Origin: Helicoverpa zea | Lineage: Eukaryota; Arthropoda; Insecta; Lepidoptera; Noctuidae | Length of the DNA stretch: 64,000 nucleotides | Direction of reading: 5' to 3' | Assembly (NCBI RefSeq): GCF_022581195.2 | Contig: NC_061470.1 | Span: 6,076,001-6,140,000, forward strand | Program-made: the position numbers and the translations under genes | Notes under the pieces: generated by a model | Told to the model about the DNA's origin: nothing | The model's input: the letters and a program-made list of their open reading frames with translations, nothing else | The model's database searches: none | In this document: positions 34,401-47,500 of the stretch, in pieces | Layout: every line of letters starts with the position of its first letter | Position numbering within the stretch: position 1 is the first letter of the stretch

Positions 34401-37400
34401 ATGTTCTCCCGTGTGCTGAAACCCGTTGCCACCGTGGCTGTCCAGAATGGCGCCAAAAACTTTTCCACCAGCTCAGAGGTAAAATATTCGGTGTTCGAAA
34501 TAAGGTAGACTGTAGAGCGTCCGCGAAATAGGCAGCCGAAATTACACGTTACGATGTTTTTTCCAGCTGAAAATGAAAGTGATGGTTGCTGGCGCATCCG
34601 GCGGCATCGGCCAGCCCCTGTCTCTGCTGCTGAAGCAGAACCCCTTGATCTCCCAACTGGCCCTGTACGACATCGCTCCGGTGACCCCGGGAGTCGCCGT
34701 GGACCTGTCCCACATGGACACGCCCGCCAAGGTGCTGGGCTACAAGGGACCCGAGGAGCTGGCGTGTGCCGTCGCAGGTCTGTGTCCTACTTACAAGTGA
34801 ATCTCGCAAATATTTGCCTATTACATAACGTAACCTAAAAGTTTTCAAGTTCATTGATGTTTGGCGCTAAATATAGACAACTCAAGGTCACCCATGTATT
34901 CTACGATGAAATCCGTTTCGTAATATTTTTGTACCATTTGGGTGTCGACCTTGACATTCTACAGAATATTTTCCAGTTTCAGCACACATGGAATAATTTA
35001 TAAGATAATGGAATTTGATCTTGTAGTTAAAATTATCATTTAATGTTTGTTCAACAAGATAAGTTAACTACCTACTGATTATGGATTTTTTGCACGAATT
35101 TTATACCACAAAAGATGAATTATTCAACAACAAAATTATATTTTTATATTATTAAATTAATGTTTAAATGTTCACTGGTGTCAAAATAGATTATTAGCTT
35201 TTCAGAGTAAATAACTCATTATTTACTGAGTACAACAGCTGTACATTAGCATCATTTTTAAACAAAAATATAAGATAACATTAAATTGGATAAATTATAT
35301 GCAATCAAGAAAGTTGCAACTAAGCTTCAGCTTATGTGCAGACTTAGCTAGTCATTACTTTTTATTTCTAGTTTAAATGCATAAAATTAACACACATAAC
35401 TAGTCAGCAATAATTATGTTCTTTGCTTGGTTTTCTATTTGTAACGTGTCATACAAAAGAATTCTGTATCCACTTTGTACTTTACAATTGTTTACATTTG
35501 TCCATGATGGAAATACTATGTTGCAGTAAACTATAAAATTGCAATAGAATATCCTTTACTCACCCAATAAAATATAGATCATGTACAAAATAATGATCAA
35601 CTCTCATAGACCAACACCACAGCCAACCAGCCATTCTGACGCACACAATTATTTCTCCCACAGACTCACATGTTATTGTAGTCCCCGCGGGTGTCCCCCG
35701 CAAGCCTGGCATGACCAGAGATGACCTGTTCAACGTGAACGCCTCCATTGTGAGGGACCTTGCTGAGTGCGTGGCCAAGAACGCCCCCAAAGCTATTATG
35801 TGCATCATCACCAACCCCGTCAACTCTATGGTGCCTATTGCCTCTGAAGTCCTGAAGAAGGTATGTTGCAAATATTAAAAACTGAACTAACTATTCTTGA
35901 ACGGGCTTATGAACTCCTGGTCTGATTCATATAGCCCATTCATCCAGTGAAAATTATATGCTTTTCGGTTTTTGGTTTTGAGTTCAGGGTTAAGTTCTAC
36001 TAAGGGACCATTGTTCTTTTACTTGGTTCATTTATAGTCTCTTAAAACTTTCAACTCAAACTCAACCCTGTTTTTATAGTGTTTACTCACATAGATAGTA
36101 TGACTTATAGAGTTGACTGCAATATTAAACTTAGAAAAGGCTAGTAAAGTGTCAGTTTATCACCTATAATAAGATGTTCAATTCCAAGCCTAAAAACTGT
36201 GTACTATAAATAAAATCCAGCATTCGTTATATTATACCTTAGCAAAGATGTATTTTCTACAAACTAGATAAAGATAATTCGAAGTTCAAGGATATCTATA
36301 ATTTATGTAAATACTTTTTTTTTTACGTCCTTTTTTATAAGTCTATACATTTTGCGTGTATAATAGTATTAGTGGTCTTTCGCTTTATTGAATTGACAAC
36401 TGTGGTAAGCTATGATATCGTGAAACAATACTGATAACTCGAGTAGGCATTATCGTGATTGATAACCGCCACCATATCGTAAGCTAAACAATTGACTGAC
36501 GTTATATAAAACGATTATTCTGTCCTGATATTTTTTAACTGCCTGTGAGATGGGATTTCTGTGGATAACTAGCTTTTTTATAGCGCGAAAGTTGTTGACA
36601 ACATGATTAAATTATGTTTTTATTTATAAAAGAACTTTAAAAATTAAAGCGTTCCTATAATGATTATCTACATTTTACAAAATATTTGTTTACTTGCTTA
36701 CCCAGATTTGTAATACATACAATAATTTACTATTCCTTGTTATATCTATGGATCACGGAATTTCTTCGTGAACGAGGTCAACAAAATGTTGACTGAACCA
36801 ATAAAAGCGATAAATAGTTACGTCATACAATACAATAATATGTATGTAATACTTATTTTCATTGCACACGAGTTTGGTTATCTATAGCTCGATAATAATA
36901 GCTGAATGAAACGTTAAGACAAATACTTCACCATTAAAATTCTAATTAGTGTATAAACTGCGTTCTAGACTTTCAGCCCTTCGACCCTTGCTGAATTATC
37001 TATGAAAACGTGAACACCTCATGCCAGTAATCTTAGCTTCTCTTTAAACACGAGTTAACGATATATTACCACGTGAATGTGATGATGTTTCTCACTTCAC
37101 GTGATATTCTTTGAAATACTTTCTCGATTTCAAGGATTTAATTGGAGCCTATTCTGCAAGTTGCCATAATTTTCAGTAATTCTGTAATGAGCGAGTCATC
37201 CAACTATTTTGTTTATTCTTTGAATGTCCATTGTTCAACTTTCCGTCCAGTTCGATAATGTGCATGCCATGTTGACAGGAAGCACTCGTTACTTATAACT
37301 TAATTATGCATTGTCTTTCTGCAAAGTATAACACTTTGCAAAAAGGTTTTTTCCCTGTTATCTGTCATCAGTCTTCAGATTTTAGTCATATGTAGTGAAA

Positions 37401-40400
37401 TAAATGGTAATTAAAAGAGCAGTAGGTCACTGTCTACTGAAACCACGTGATTTGTTTTACCCAACCACCGAGAAAGGGTTAACTGCTAATTACAACAGCC
37501 TTATATGAAGCTAATGTCAAATTTCAATCTCTTATTGAAAAACTACGAATAGATTATACTATTATTGTAAACCGCAGATAGTCTAACTTAGTATTGGGAT
37601 GATTGGAAAGACGTTGTAAGGCCACTATTGCAATAATCAGGTACTCATGTATCTCATCATTCCTTGTAAACTTGCTCCATGAATGGATATTAATAACCAG
37701 TATGTGCATATAAATAGATAATGTATTGACTAGTATATTATCTGTGATTACGTAAGGTAATCAATGAAAGCGTTAGTGTGTTGTTTTATTGTCGTATGCG
37801 TTTATAACTTACTGATAACGAGATGGCATGATTCGTGATGAAATCGCTTTATTGTTCCTTTTTTACGATTTCGACCTTGTTTTCATTACACATTACTTGT
37901 ACAGAAGACCGCTAGTATTTTATTGAAATTTCATTAAAATACTACGTAATGAATGTAGTATGAATGTAACAATGCAACTTGCAGTTTAGCTGTAGTCTGT
38001 AGTTATTTTTGTTTTGCTCGTGACGTCGCCGCGTCGTCGGCCGACCTTACTTACTGACAATTGATCAATTGAGTGCTACAGTCAGCTAAGTACTTATATT
38101 TTATGATGCATTAGATGCATTCTTTATCAGCACAGCTAAATGTAAATGTAAACTTTACCACCTATTTCAAAATGATGCGGAACGACTAATCCAAAGGACA
38201 ATTTATAATTACATATTTAGCCTTCAACATTTTCCTCAATTGCAATATGCACATCTATAATATAAAAATGAATCGCAAAATGTGTTGGTAAGCGCATACA
38301 TAACTCAACAACGCCTGGACCAATTTGGCTAATTCTTTTTTTGTTGTGTTTGTTATTGTCAGGAGGTTCTTATGAAAATAAAATAGGGTAAAGTAGAGAA
38401 GTCAGTTGACGGGAGCGAAGCCGCGGGCAAAAGCTAGTTGGTTATATAATTGTGTCAAGATTCAGTCTCGATGCAATAAACTCAGCGAATTTTGTATTTC
38501 ATACATTCAAATTCATATTTTTACACAAAGGGTACTAATATAATTCCTAACCTAACCTAACCTAAACCAAAGTCACTAATATAATTCTTTATTATATCTA
38601 CAACATGTAACTTAATTAACTCACATCCTGAAATTAGTTTGTTCAGAATCGTTTACTGAATCTTTATATCATTTTTAATATAGGTAATTTTTTATCCCAA
38701 AAATAATTAAAACTACGGAAATTATTGTCATATTAACCATGTACAGTCAAACAAATTCAAATAGACCGTAACTCAAAGTAATAAGACTTCGTGTATTGTC
38801 GGCTTTTCTGTAGTTTCGTTATGTTGTGTCGAGTCGAGCGGCGCGCTACGCGATATTTGCGTGCGTAGTAGTATGACCAAAAAGTTCTCCAAGAATTGGG
38901 ATAACTAATTTAGTAAATAACAATGCATATACATGTTAAATTAAATTGTGTCAAATGTTATAATAAAATACCAGACAACATTCTAGAACTAAATGACATG
39001 CGGTTTAAAGCTCATATAAAAGCCACACTTTGTAAAAACGCATATTATAAATTAGAAGATTATATTCAAGATAAAAATGCTTGGAAACATGCTGGTCCTG
39101 CTCCATAGGACGCACTGACAGTATCAAATTTTAGCGAATTTAAAATTACACCCGCTAGTAAGATTGTGTTATTCTTTTGATTGTTTGTTTGTAACTTTGT
39201 ACAAAAATATAAAATGATTTGTAAATGTGAACACCATGTAGCATTTTAATCTTTTTTTTTATTATTATTTATTCTCATATTCTTTGTCTATTGTGATTCT
39301 ACATGATCTTCGCATGTTAATAGTAGTTAATAGTATGTATCAATACATACAAGCTGTAATACCTATTATTTTTAAAAAGAGTAACCATGGAGTTTCTTGC
39401 CCGTTCTTCTCCATAGGAAGCTACTTTTGGAATGGGCAACTAGAATCAACTTTATTTATATTTTTTGACGTTCATAAGTGCTTGTGAAAGCCTAAATGAA
39501 ATAAATGATTTGTCTTTGATTTTGACTTTTAAAAATTCAGTGTATGTATCATGATTATAACATAATATTCTAATTGGGGTGTTTGAGGGTGTGCGTTAAT
39601 TACGTTACATGTTGTATATGTTTCCATATTCAATATAATTTTTTTCAACCCCAGAACGGAGTATACGACCCCAACCGCGTGCTCGGAGTCACAACCCTGG
39701 ACGTTGTCCGCGCTTGCTCCTTCATCGGCACCATCAACGGAGTGGACCCTCGCTGCGTCACCATCCCGGTCATCGGAGGCCACTCGGGCGTCACCATCAT
39801 CCCTGTGCTGTCTCAGGCCAACCCCGCGCCCAAGCTCACCGACCAGGCCAAGATTGAAGCGCTTACTAAGAGGATCCAGGAAGCCGGTACTGAGGTATGT
39901 ATGTCTGGTAACAAAATAAATGTTATTTAGTGGACTTTTTTTTTCTAATTTATTTTGTGGAGGCATTTAGTTGCACCATTTAATTATAACTAAACCTAAT
40001 CAGCCGAGAAATTGTCGCCTATTGGTCGATTTGATCAGCAGCTTACGGTTCTTCGATTACCGTCGTAGTTTAACGGTGCAGCCCAGCCTTAACCTTTATA
40101 TTTATTTATATAACCATTGTTATAAATATTTTTTTTATCATTATGGCTTTCCTAACAAAAAGTTTTTTTTGGGCCTTTATTATAAAATCTTTACCCGCAG
40201 TGTGATTGAACCTACCTAATTTGACTAATATTGATATGTTTGTCGTGTAGGTAGTGAAGGCCAAGGCCGGTGGTGGTTCCGCCACTCTGTCCATGGCGTG
40301 GGCCGGCGCCAGGATTGCCAACGCTGTCCTTCGGGGATTAAAGGTATGTTACACCGTTAAATTTAACGTCTCCCCGTAAAAACTTGTTTCAATAAGCCTT

Positions 40401-40751
40401 TCCTATACGGATTCTTCAACTATTAATTTTAACAGACTTAAAAAAATTACTTCTCTGTATTAATTCGGATAATCACCGTTACTTTATGAGCTAGCTTAGC
40501 AGTAGATACAGAACCATACTAACTCCAGTAATTCATTACAGGGCGAGGAGAACGTAATAGAATGCGCGTACGTGAAATCCGACTTGACCGAAGCGAAATA
40601 CTTTGCCAACCCTCTGTGCTTCGGCAAGAACGGTGTCGCCAAGAACCTGGGCTACGGCAAGCTCAATGCGTACGAGCAGCAGCTGCTGAAGGCCGCCATC
40701 CCTGAGCTCAAGAAGAACATCGAGACCGGAGAGAAATTCGTCTCGAAGTAA
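34401..40751 (+). CDS. Mdh2: Malate dehydrogenase, mitochondrial
   Basis: NAD-dependent enzyme of the TCA cycle, interconverting malate and oxaloacetate in the matrix. Exons 34401-34478, 34567-34777, 35664-35860, 39655-39894, 40251-40343 and 40542-40751 join in phase to 342 residues, close to the family length. Residues 1-26 are a basic, Ser-rich presequence (MFSRVLKPVATVAVQNGAK). The NAD-binding loop GASGGIG is at 35-41; the mobile active-site loop VPRKPGMTRDDL carries the substrate arginines near 109 and 115; ITNPVNS follows; and IGGHSG supplies the catalytic histidine near 205. EAGTEVVKAKAG and GSATLSMAWAGAR are typical of mitochondrial MDH. The ATG at 34401 is the only one giving a transit peptide. 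Intron 3 is enlarged by mobile elements. Confidence 0.96.
38250..38437 (+). mobile_element. Helitron-like non-autonomous element, 3' end
   Basis: The segment ends in GGGAGCGAAGCCGCGGGC then AAAAGCTAG followed by T. A GC-rich hairpin-prone stretch just before CTAG, with T as the next base, is the usual 3' end of Helitrons (CTRR, insertion before T). CTGGACCAATTTGGCTAATT upstream is wording common to this family in moths. The 5' border is approximate. Confidence 0.6.
38534..38587. repeat. Telomere-like (CCTAA)n insertion flanked by a 13-bp direct repeat
   Basis: A 28-bp block containing about four CCTAA units (38547-38574) is bracketed by two identical copies of ACTAATATAATTC (38534-38546 and 38575-38587). 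TTAGG is the standard insect telomere repeat. Confidence 0.8.
38923..39520 (+). mobile_element. 5'-truncated LINE: end of ORF2 plus 3' UTR
   Basis: A 61-codon ORF (38923-39108) resembles the last residues of Jockey/CR1-type ORF2: IPDNILELNDMRFKAHIKAT, then AYYKLEDYI. It is followed by an untranslated tail whose end (CTTGCCCGTTCTTCTCCATA, then GGAAGCTACTTTTGG) recurs at 57350-57480. The tail finishes in TTTGA-type repeats near 39510-39530. Confidence 0.75.
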
Positions 40752-41375
40752 ACGATGACAAACCTTGTATCGCGGTCGGGCCTACAGTATAAGTAGTGAT
40801 ATGTGAACTGAGAGCGGTTGTATAGAAAAGTTGAATAATGTTGCAGTAATCATTTTAAATTGTCGTTAAATACTTATAGTTCTTTTTTTACTATTTATAA
40901 CGTCGTCGAAATTATGATGATTTAAAATTTCTACTAAGGAAAGTGGTTGAATCGCTCCTGTTCGCATGTCACTGTCTAGTGTAATTGTAATATCATTTGT
41001 AACCTCATTAGGTGTCTTCACATAAGTATTACTGGTAGTGTTCGATAATGTGTACATTCGATCATACGGCACCTAAAGACTTGTAGAAGTTACGCTATTC
41101 GTAGAAATAGTAAGCTACACCAAACAGTATCTCTAATGTAAGTAAGATGTACGCGGCCCGACCACAACCGTTTGTAGATAACTGAAGTATATTTATTACA
41201 ACTTAGACCATTATTGTAATGTCTTAAATCAATTGATTAGAGCATTTTGTATTGTAATCATGAGATAACCCGGAGCTGCGTTGTTGCAGGCAAAAGAAAA
41301 AATGCTGAAGAATGGAAGTGCTGTGTAAATATTGTGAAGTGTGTGTTGTTGGTAATTAAATTACTGCGGTATGAT
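40752..41375 (+). other. Mdh2 3' UTR
   Basis: AT-rich sequence after the Mdh2 stop. The best poly(A) candidate is ATTAAA at 41355-41360 with a GT-rich stretch just after it. No AATAAA closer to the stop was found, so the end is approximate. Confidence 0.4.
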
Positions 41376-41574
41376 ACTCTTGTGGTTTTATTTATAAACA
41401 GTCAAGAACAGACACAATACAGTTTTTTATAGTACATCCGTCTCGTCCGAGTTGCTGAGAAAACACATCCTCACTGCAGCCTTGTTTACACAACAGCTTA
41501 TTAGCATTGGTCCCAACATTCGTGTTCCTACATTATTTTACCATCTGTTCACACTTCCACAGGCAGGTACCAAC

Positions 41575-44500
41575 ATGTCGGACACTAACATGTCGGAGCC
41601 AATCTTATACAATGGACTCTCCATTCCCTCTGTCTTAGAAAAGTCTACTCACGACATGAACACTGGGAGCAATATAGAAGTAAAAGATACGATTCACAAC
41701 ACCTCAAGTCACTCATTCACTATTTCCAAGAACTAATCATGTTATTATAAATGCGCAAATGTGTGCCGTTCTCAAATATCTCTATGTATATTTCCACCAT
41801 CAGCAGCACCAGATACGCCGAAAACACGGTCACTCCTGTCCAGGTCCTAGTCTTTGGATTACTGTAGCAAAACCTGGGACTTTTCTCCATGGTAAAAATA
41901 TACGTGGTTTGAAACGGACTGCTGTATTGGCACTGAATCAAGTTGGATGTCTAATTTTATAACAACATTGAAATGTAGGTACCTAATTAAATTACATAAG
42001 TAGGTAAAGCAGTGTATAAAGCTGAAGAGTTTGTTTGTTTGAACGCGCTAATCTCAGGGACTACTGGTCCGATTTGTAGTACATAAAGCTGCGTCTACGC
42101 TAGGAGAGCCGAGCACGAGCCGAACACAATTCGTCTAGTGTGGACCAACTTACAAGCCTCTAACGAGCGCACTGCGAGCATTTCGTTCGTGCTCGGCTGC
42201 GTTCCGCCTGTTGTCGGTTTTTGACGAACACAGGGATTTGCTAACAGTGATCGTTGTAGGTTCGTTGTACGTCCACACTTGACGCCGCGAACGACAAGCC
42301 GAGAACGGCTCCGCTTGTGCTTGGCTCGTGCTCGGTTCATCTAGCGTAGACCCGCCTTAAGGAAATATAGGGCAGTTCATAGAGTATACATAAGGAAATA
42401 TATAGGGGAGTTCATAGAGTGTACATAGAGCAGTTCATAGTGTACATAAATGAAATAATGGAGGGAAGCTTACATAAGGAAATACATAGGGCAGTTCATA
42501 TAGCGTACATAAGGAAATACATAGGGGAGTTCATAGAGCGTACATAAGGAAATAATAGAGGGAGTACACGAAGTGTACAAAGAATGTACGTAAGGAATTA
42601 CATAGGCACTGAATCTTGTTTCTACGAGCAGCTTCAAAGGCGAGATTCGAGGCAGAGGCCTGATACCTCATGCTGGAATGTGTACCTAAACATCCGTTAT
42701 TAGCTAATAATTCATAAAAAATATTATGAAGGTCCCTAATATTCAATTCAACATTATATTATTAATTCCTACAACAGATTTAAATAATAGCTGTTTATGC
42801 ATTTTTAACGATTTCCACAAACAGACTGTTTATGTAATTAGAGCAGATTGTTTTTAATTATGCCAGCAAGGGTTTAATGATACAGAGAAATAAAAACGTA
42901 ATTAAATATTTGTGTGACACAATAATAACACAAATATTGAAAAAATATGTTTTGTTAAGGATGGGCGCACACACGCGACATCGTGGTAAGCTACGTAGCT
43001 TTACTTAATTGAAAATGCTGACGGTAGGGGTTCGATCACGCTTGGCCCTGGTGGTTTGTGGATGGGACCACTGAATGTTATAACGGGTTCATATTGGTGA
43101 GTCTGTCTGTCATTGGAACATTTTTGGCAGCTGCTATGACCAGAGGCGGTTCTTGAACTTATGGGACCCTGGGCTAATCATTTTTGGAGGCCCCTGCCTA
43201 CTTTTTTGTCTAACTATGTAAATAACGTTGGGGTCATGCAGCTTTCATTCATTTTAAAATCTTTAATCTTGTAAGATTTGTCCATATTGGTCGCTCGAAC
43301 AATCTTACAAGTGCGCTGATACTTATGAAAGGTAACAAGTATGTAATTTCCATATGGGTTGTGTTATTTTTCACACACATTGTGTAATTAAGATAATTAA
43401 TAGTACTGCAATGGTGTCTAGATATGAAACACTAAGATTTAAAGAGCGTAGACAAAATGACGTCGATTTTAAGGAAATATGGCTTTAAAAGAAAATCAAA
43501 GCAGAGATTTAATGAGAAAGTAAGCAGTTCATTTTTAACCGACGTTTTTAGATTTTAAAGAATTTTCACACACCATTTTACCGATTCTACTTTTTTAATT
43601 TTAATTTTTGAGAAACCCCAACGTCGTCAGTCCAACTCCCGTTTTCATGGTATGAGGAGTCATACAAACTGCAATGGGACCCAAAAGGGCGGCCATCGCT
43701 ATGGCAGCATCAGTACGCGTTAAAAAATCCCAATTTTAGGTTTTGTGTGCAACAACATTGTATTTAAAGTTTAACTAACAACTTTGTTTAATAAATAGAA
43801 CCTTTAATATTTGAAAATGTTCTACGCATACTTGTATCACATTCCTACGATTGTGTTAATAAATAGGTGTACACTAAGAAGGATTACGACGAGTCGTACG
43901 CGCCGACCAAGAAGGTGCTGGGATGGGTGGCCATCCGCATGACGCATAGCATCTCCGAGAATGCCACGTATGTATTGTTTAAAAGTATTAAATATTCAAT
44001 AAACTTTCAGTTAAAAAGATATTGAGGATCGACGAATTGTTGGTTTTTCAAAAAGAATGTCAATGTATCCTCCATTTTTTCAGTTAGTAGTCATTTATAT
44101 TGATGATTGCCATTGTATTACTAGTGTATTTCTATTTGGTTAAAATTAAGGAATTCAACTGATTGTTAGGCAGGTAGTAATAATATAATAATAAGCCCCG
44201 CAGGGCATCTGAGGCGGATGACGGGGAGTAGCGACCCCGCGGGGCTATATATCCGAGTGCTCCAGAGAGAGTATACTGTCCCCCATCTCCGGCTTGCCGG
44301 AGTGAAGCATGACAGGGGATAGGTCTCCCGCCTCTTGGCTTGCCTTCATCGGCCGGTCAGAGTGGAGTCGCTAGAGCAGGGTTAGCAGCCCGCTCGGAGG
44401 GTAGGTGCCTCGTGGTAAGTGGCGAGTGGGCCGGTGATGCTGGACCCACAGGGAGCGCGTGATCTGCGTTTAAAGTCCGCCGAGGTATCCTCACCCTTCA

Positions 44501-47500
44501 GCCGCTCATGTACCTGTTGCCCTCTTGTTGCTATTCAGTGACTGATTCCCGAGGGCCCAGTAAGTGAGTTGGCGAGTCTCCACCTGCCATTTTTACGTGT
44601 GCAAACATTGTTATCGGCAGGTGCCATAGTTCCCATAGTCTTCCCATTCCTAGTCCACTAACATCCCATCACAATAGCCCAAGTAGTTTTCCTCCATAGT
44701 TAGCAATAGTTTAGCACAGAACCGGGGATTGTCCTTGGGTACATTTCTATAGTGTATACGGGGATAATCGTCGGTTTTGTGTCGCCATTTCATTAAAGTT
44801 GTCTCAAAAGGGCTTCAGCGTGTTGGCTTCGGCCCCACGTTCGCCTTCCAAAAATCCGGGACTCTGTAGTCCCGTGGTCGGTCAGAGACATACAAAATTA
44901 ATAATAATAATAAAGCATTTATTTCAAGTAACTAGGACTCATATCAGGTTAGTAACAATATTTACTTAAGACTATGTTAGTAAACTACAATGTACAATTT
45001 GGTTAAATAAAAAAAAAAAAAACACTCACTACGAATCGCCGCTACAAGATTCCAGCCGAAATCCTGGAGCAACGATTCACTATGCAGCAGTCCAACCTAT
45101 CAGCCACCATGCCCAGGATACCATTGTAATAAAAATTATTTTAAAAACACTTCTGGTCTTGTTTCCTAGATAGACTACATAATATCTGCATTTGAACGGA
45201 AAAGTTTTATAAGAGAGTAAGTCAGAGAGAGTAATCGTTATTTCTAGAAAATGTATCTAAATCGAAGAATTATTTCGCCTTTTCATAAAGTTACTAACCA
45301 AGTTACGAAAAAAATCTCTCCTTTTAAATATTGAAGTTCAGATGTTGATAAGTCTTCTTCCCCTACGACTGTTTACTCGCCTGCACCACTAAAGGAAGGT
45401 AATGTGGTAATTGGTGCCACCAGCAAATGGTGGGACAGATTCTACTGGTTCGAGATGTTCAACCTGTTCCTGACGGGCCCGTCGGAGATGGTGAGCATGG
45501 TGAGCACGGCGTATGAAGCCAAGACCTTCCTTGACTCCATCAAGGTGTTCCGCATGATGCCCTGCTTTGGATGCGTTGTGCTGTGTGAGTTCTTAATAAA
45601 ATGATGAATTAGGGTCTCGGTCTCGTCCATCTGTTTGAACTATATTTTTTGCTGTATAATGATCAGACCTACTTGGGCTGTACTTTAATCACTTCTATAT
45701 ACGGCTTTAGCCTTTGGTAATAACAAAAGCAGTACCCGCTTCTCATTAATTAATGTGGTTAACTTCAGTCGCCCATTTGGATCTAGACACACGGCAGTGT
45801 ATCCGCCAAGTTCGAGCAAAAAAAAGCGACACACCGGCCGTGGGTTATATTACACGAACCATTTCGGGCCAAATTCGACCCTGTAACTCAAAATCTATTT
45901 TATTTACGTATATCAAATTTATAGTGATGTTACTTGACAAGTTTTAATAGAAAATTATATACTTGATTCATTGCGTTTAGTAGGTTTATAACAAGGTGTG
46001 TGAAAACTTGCCAAGTAACATCATTAAAAATTAACTATTTTGAACTGAGGTATGTGTATGGAACTTGGTACTTATTCAGATCTCACTTATTTTATAGGCG
46101 AAGCATTCCCATATTATCGAACTTGGCAACCTTTCACATTTTTGTTTTGGGTGGTATGAGATTTCCTCCACTAGGTTTTAATAAAACTGAGAAATATAAT
46201 CATATACCATGCACTAGGTACCTAAATATTTGATTGTCTAGCAATGTTCAAGTCCATTAACATGGTGATCCACCGGCCGGTGTTCGAGAACCTGACAAAC
46301 GAGCTGCGAGCCATGTGGCCCCAGGGGGAAGTGTCTGAAGAGGAGCATGAAATTATCAGCGGCGCGTTAAAGCAGCTCAATATTATTGTCAAAGGTAATG
46401 TTTTATTTACCATATCAAATGAGACCATTTATTTGAACTTGTTTAGTCTTGACTAGCTTTTTTTGCCGTTCTTTATTTATTTTTTTAGACCCATAGCTGA
46501 GCAGCCTGAGTATTAGGATTAATTCCTTTAAACGCGAATTAAACCTTTTCCAGATTTCTAATTTCTAAACACGATTTTAGTCCCTTGTGGGCCTAAAGTC
46601 CCTATATAATTTACCAGAAAGAAAGCAACTACGAGTTAACAACAAAGTACGTATCATTACGTATTATTTCCCAGGCTACTACTGGTGCAACAACGCTCTG
46701 CTGATCAGTTTCTTATCTCCGCCTTACTTCCTGACGCTCGCGCGTTACTTCGGCCACGATTCGCCCATGGGCCTGCACTTTCTGTACTGGCTGCCCTTCG
46801 ACCCCTACCAACCTGTTTACTACGAGATCACGCTCGTTATACAGACCTGGCATGGTAAGTTAGCTTGCATATAGAAACAGGAAAGTGTGGTTTTCATAAA
46901 ACCTACTGAAATATAGACTACACTAAGTATTACTACACGTAAATATAGACTTTCCTAAAAAAGATAAGCATAAACAATGGTTATGCGGTTGTAAGCGATT
47001 TTAAATTTAAATAACACAAATAAAACACTACACCCAATGACCAAGTGTTCTAAGAGTCAATCAACAAACCCTCCGTCGTGCCTAAATAAATTCATGCAAA
47101 CTACATCGAAGCATGAACAGATTCAGATTTGTAATCAGCATGATGTTCTGATCGAAAATCGATCTCAGTGGCGTGCACTTGGAGAGGCCTATGTCCAGCA
47201 CTGGACTACGATAGGCTGATGATGATGATGTTCTGAAGCCTTATGCTCAGAATAAATAATTCCTGCCATGGTTTTGTCTCCTTCCCTCAGACGACCCACT
47301 GACCAAATCTCCCATATCCAGTAGTGTTTTCTTTATGTATTCTAACTCGTTGGGTCTCCGAAACTGGTTTATTTGTTACCAGCATGCGTGGTGATTTACT
47401 TCAACGTGGCATGGGACATGTTGTTCTGCCTGTTCCTGTGCCACATCACCACGCAGTTCGACCTGCTAGCGAGGCGCGTGAGGCGCCTGTTCTACGTCAC

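Larger units (their letters stand above)
35861..39654 (+). other. Large Mdh2 intron with transposable elements
   Basis: 3.8-kb intron between the third and fourth Mdh2 exons. It holds a Helitron-like end, a telomere-like insertion and a LINE 3' end, all between about 38250 and 39520. The rest is AT-rich with nothing recognised. Confidence 0.7.

Noticed and set aside
34554..34854. Alternative-frame ORFs over Mdh2 exon 2, on both strands
   Set aside because: The GASGGIG frame is unmistakable malate dehydrogenase; the others are shadows.
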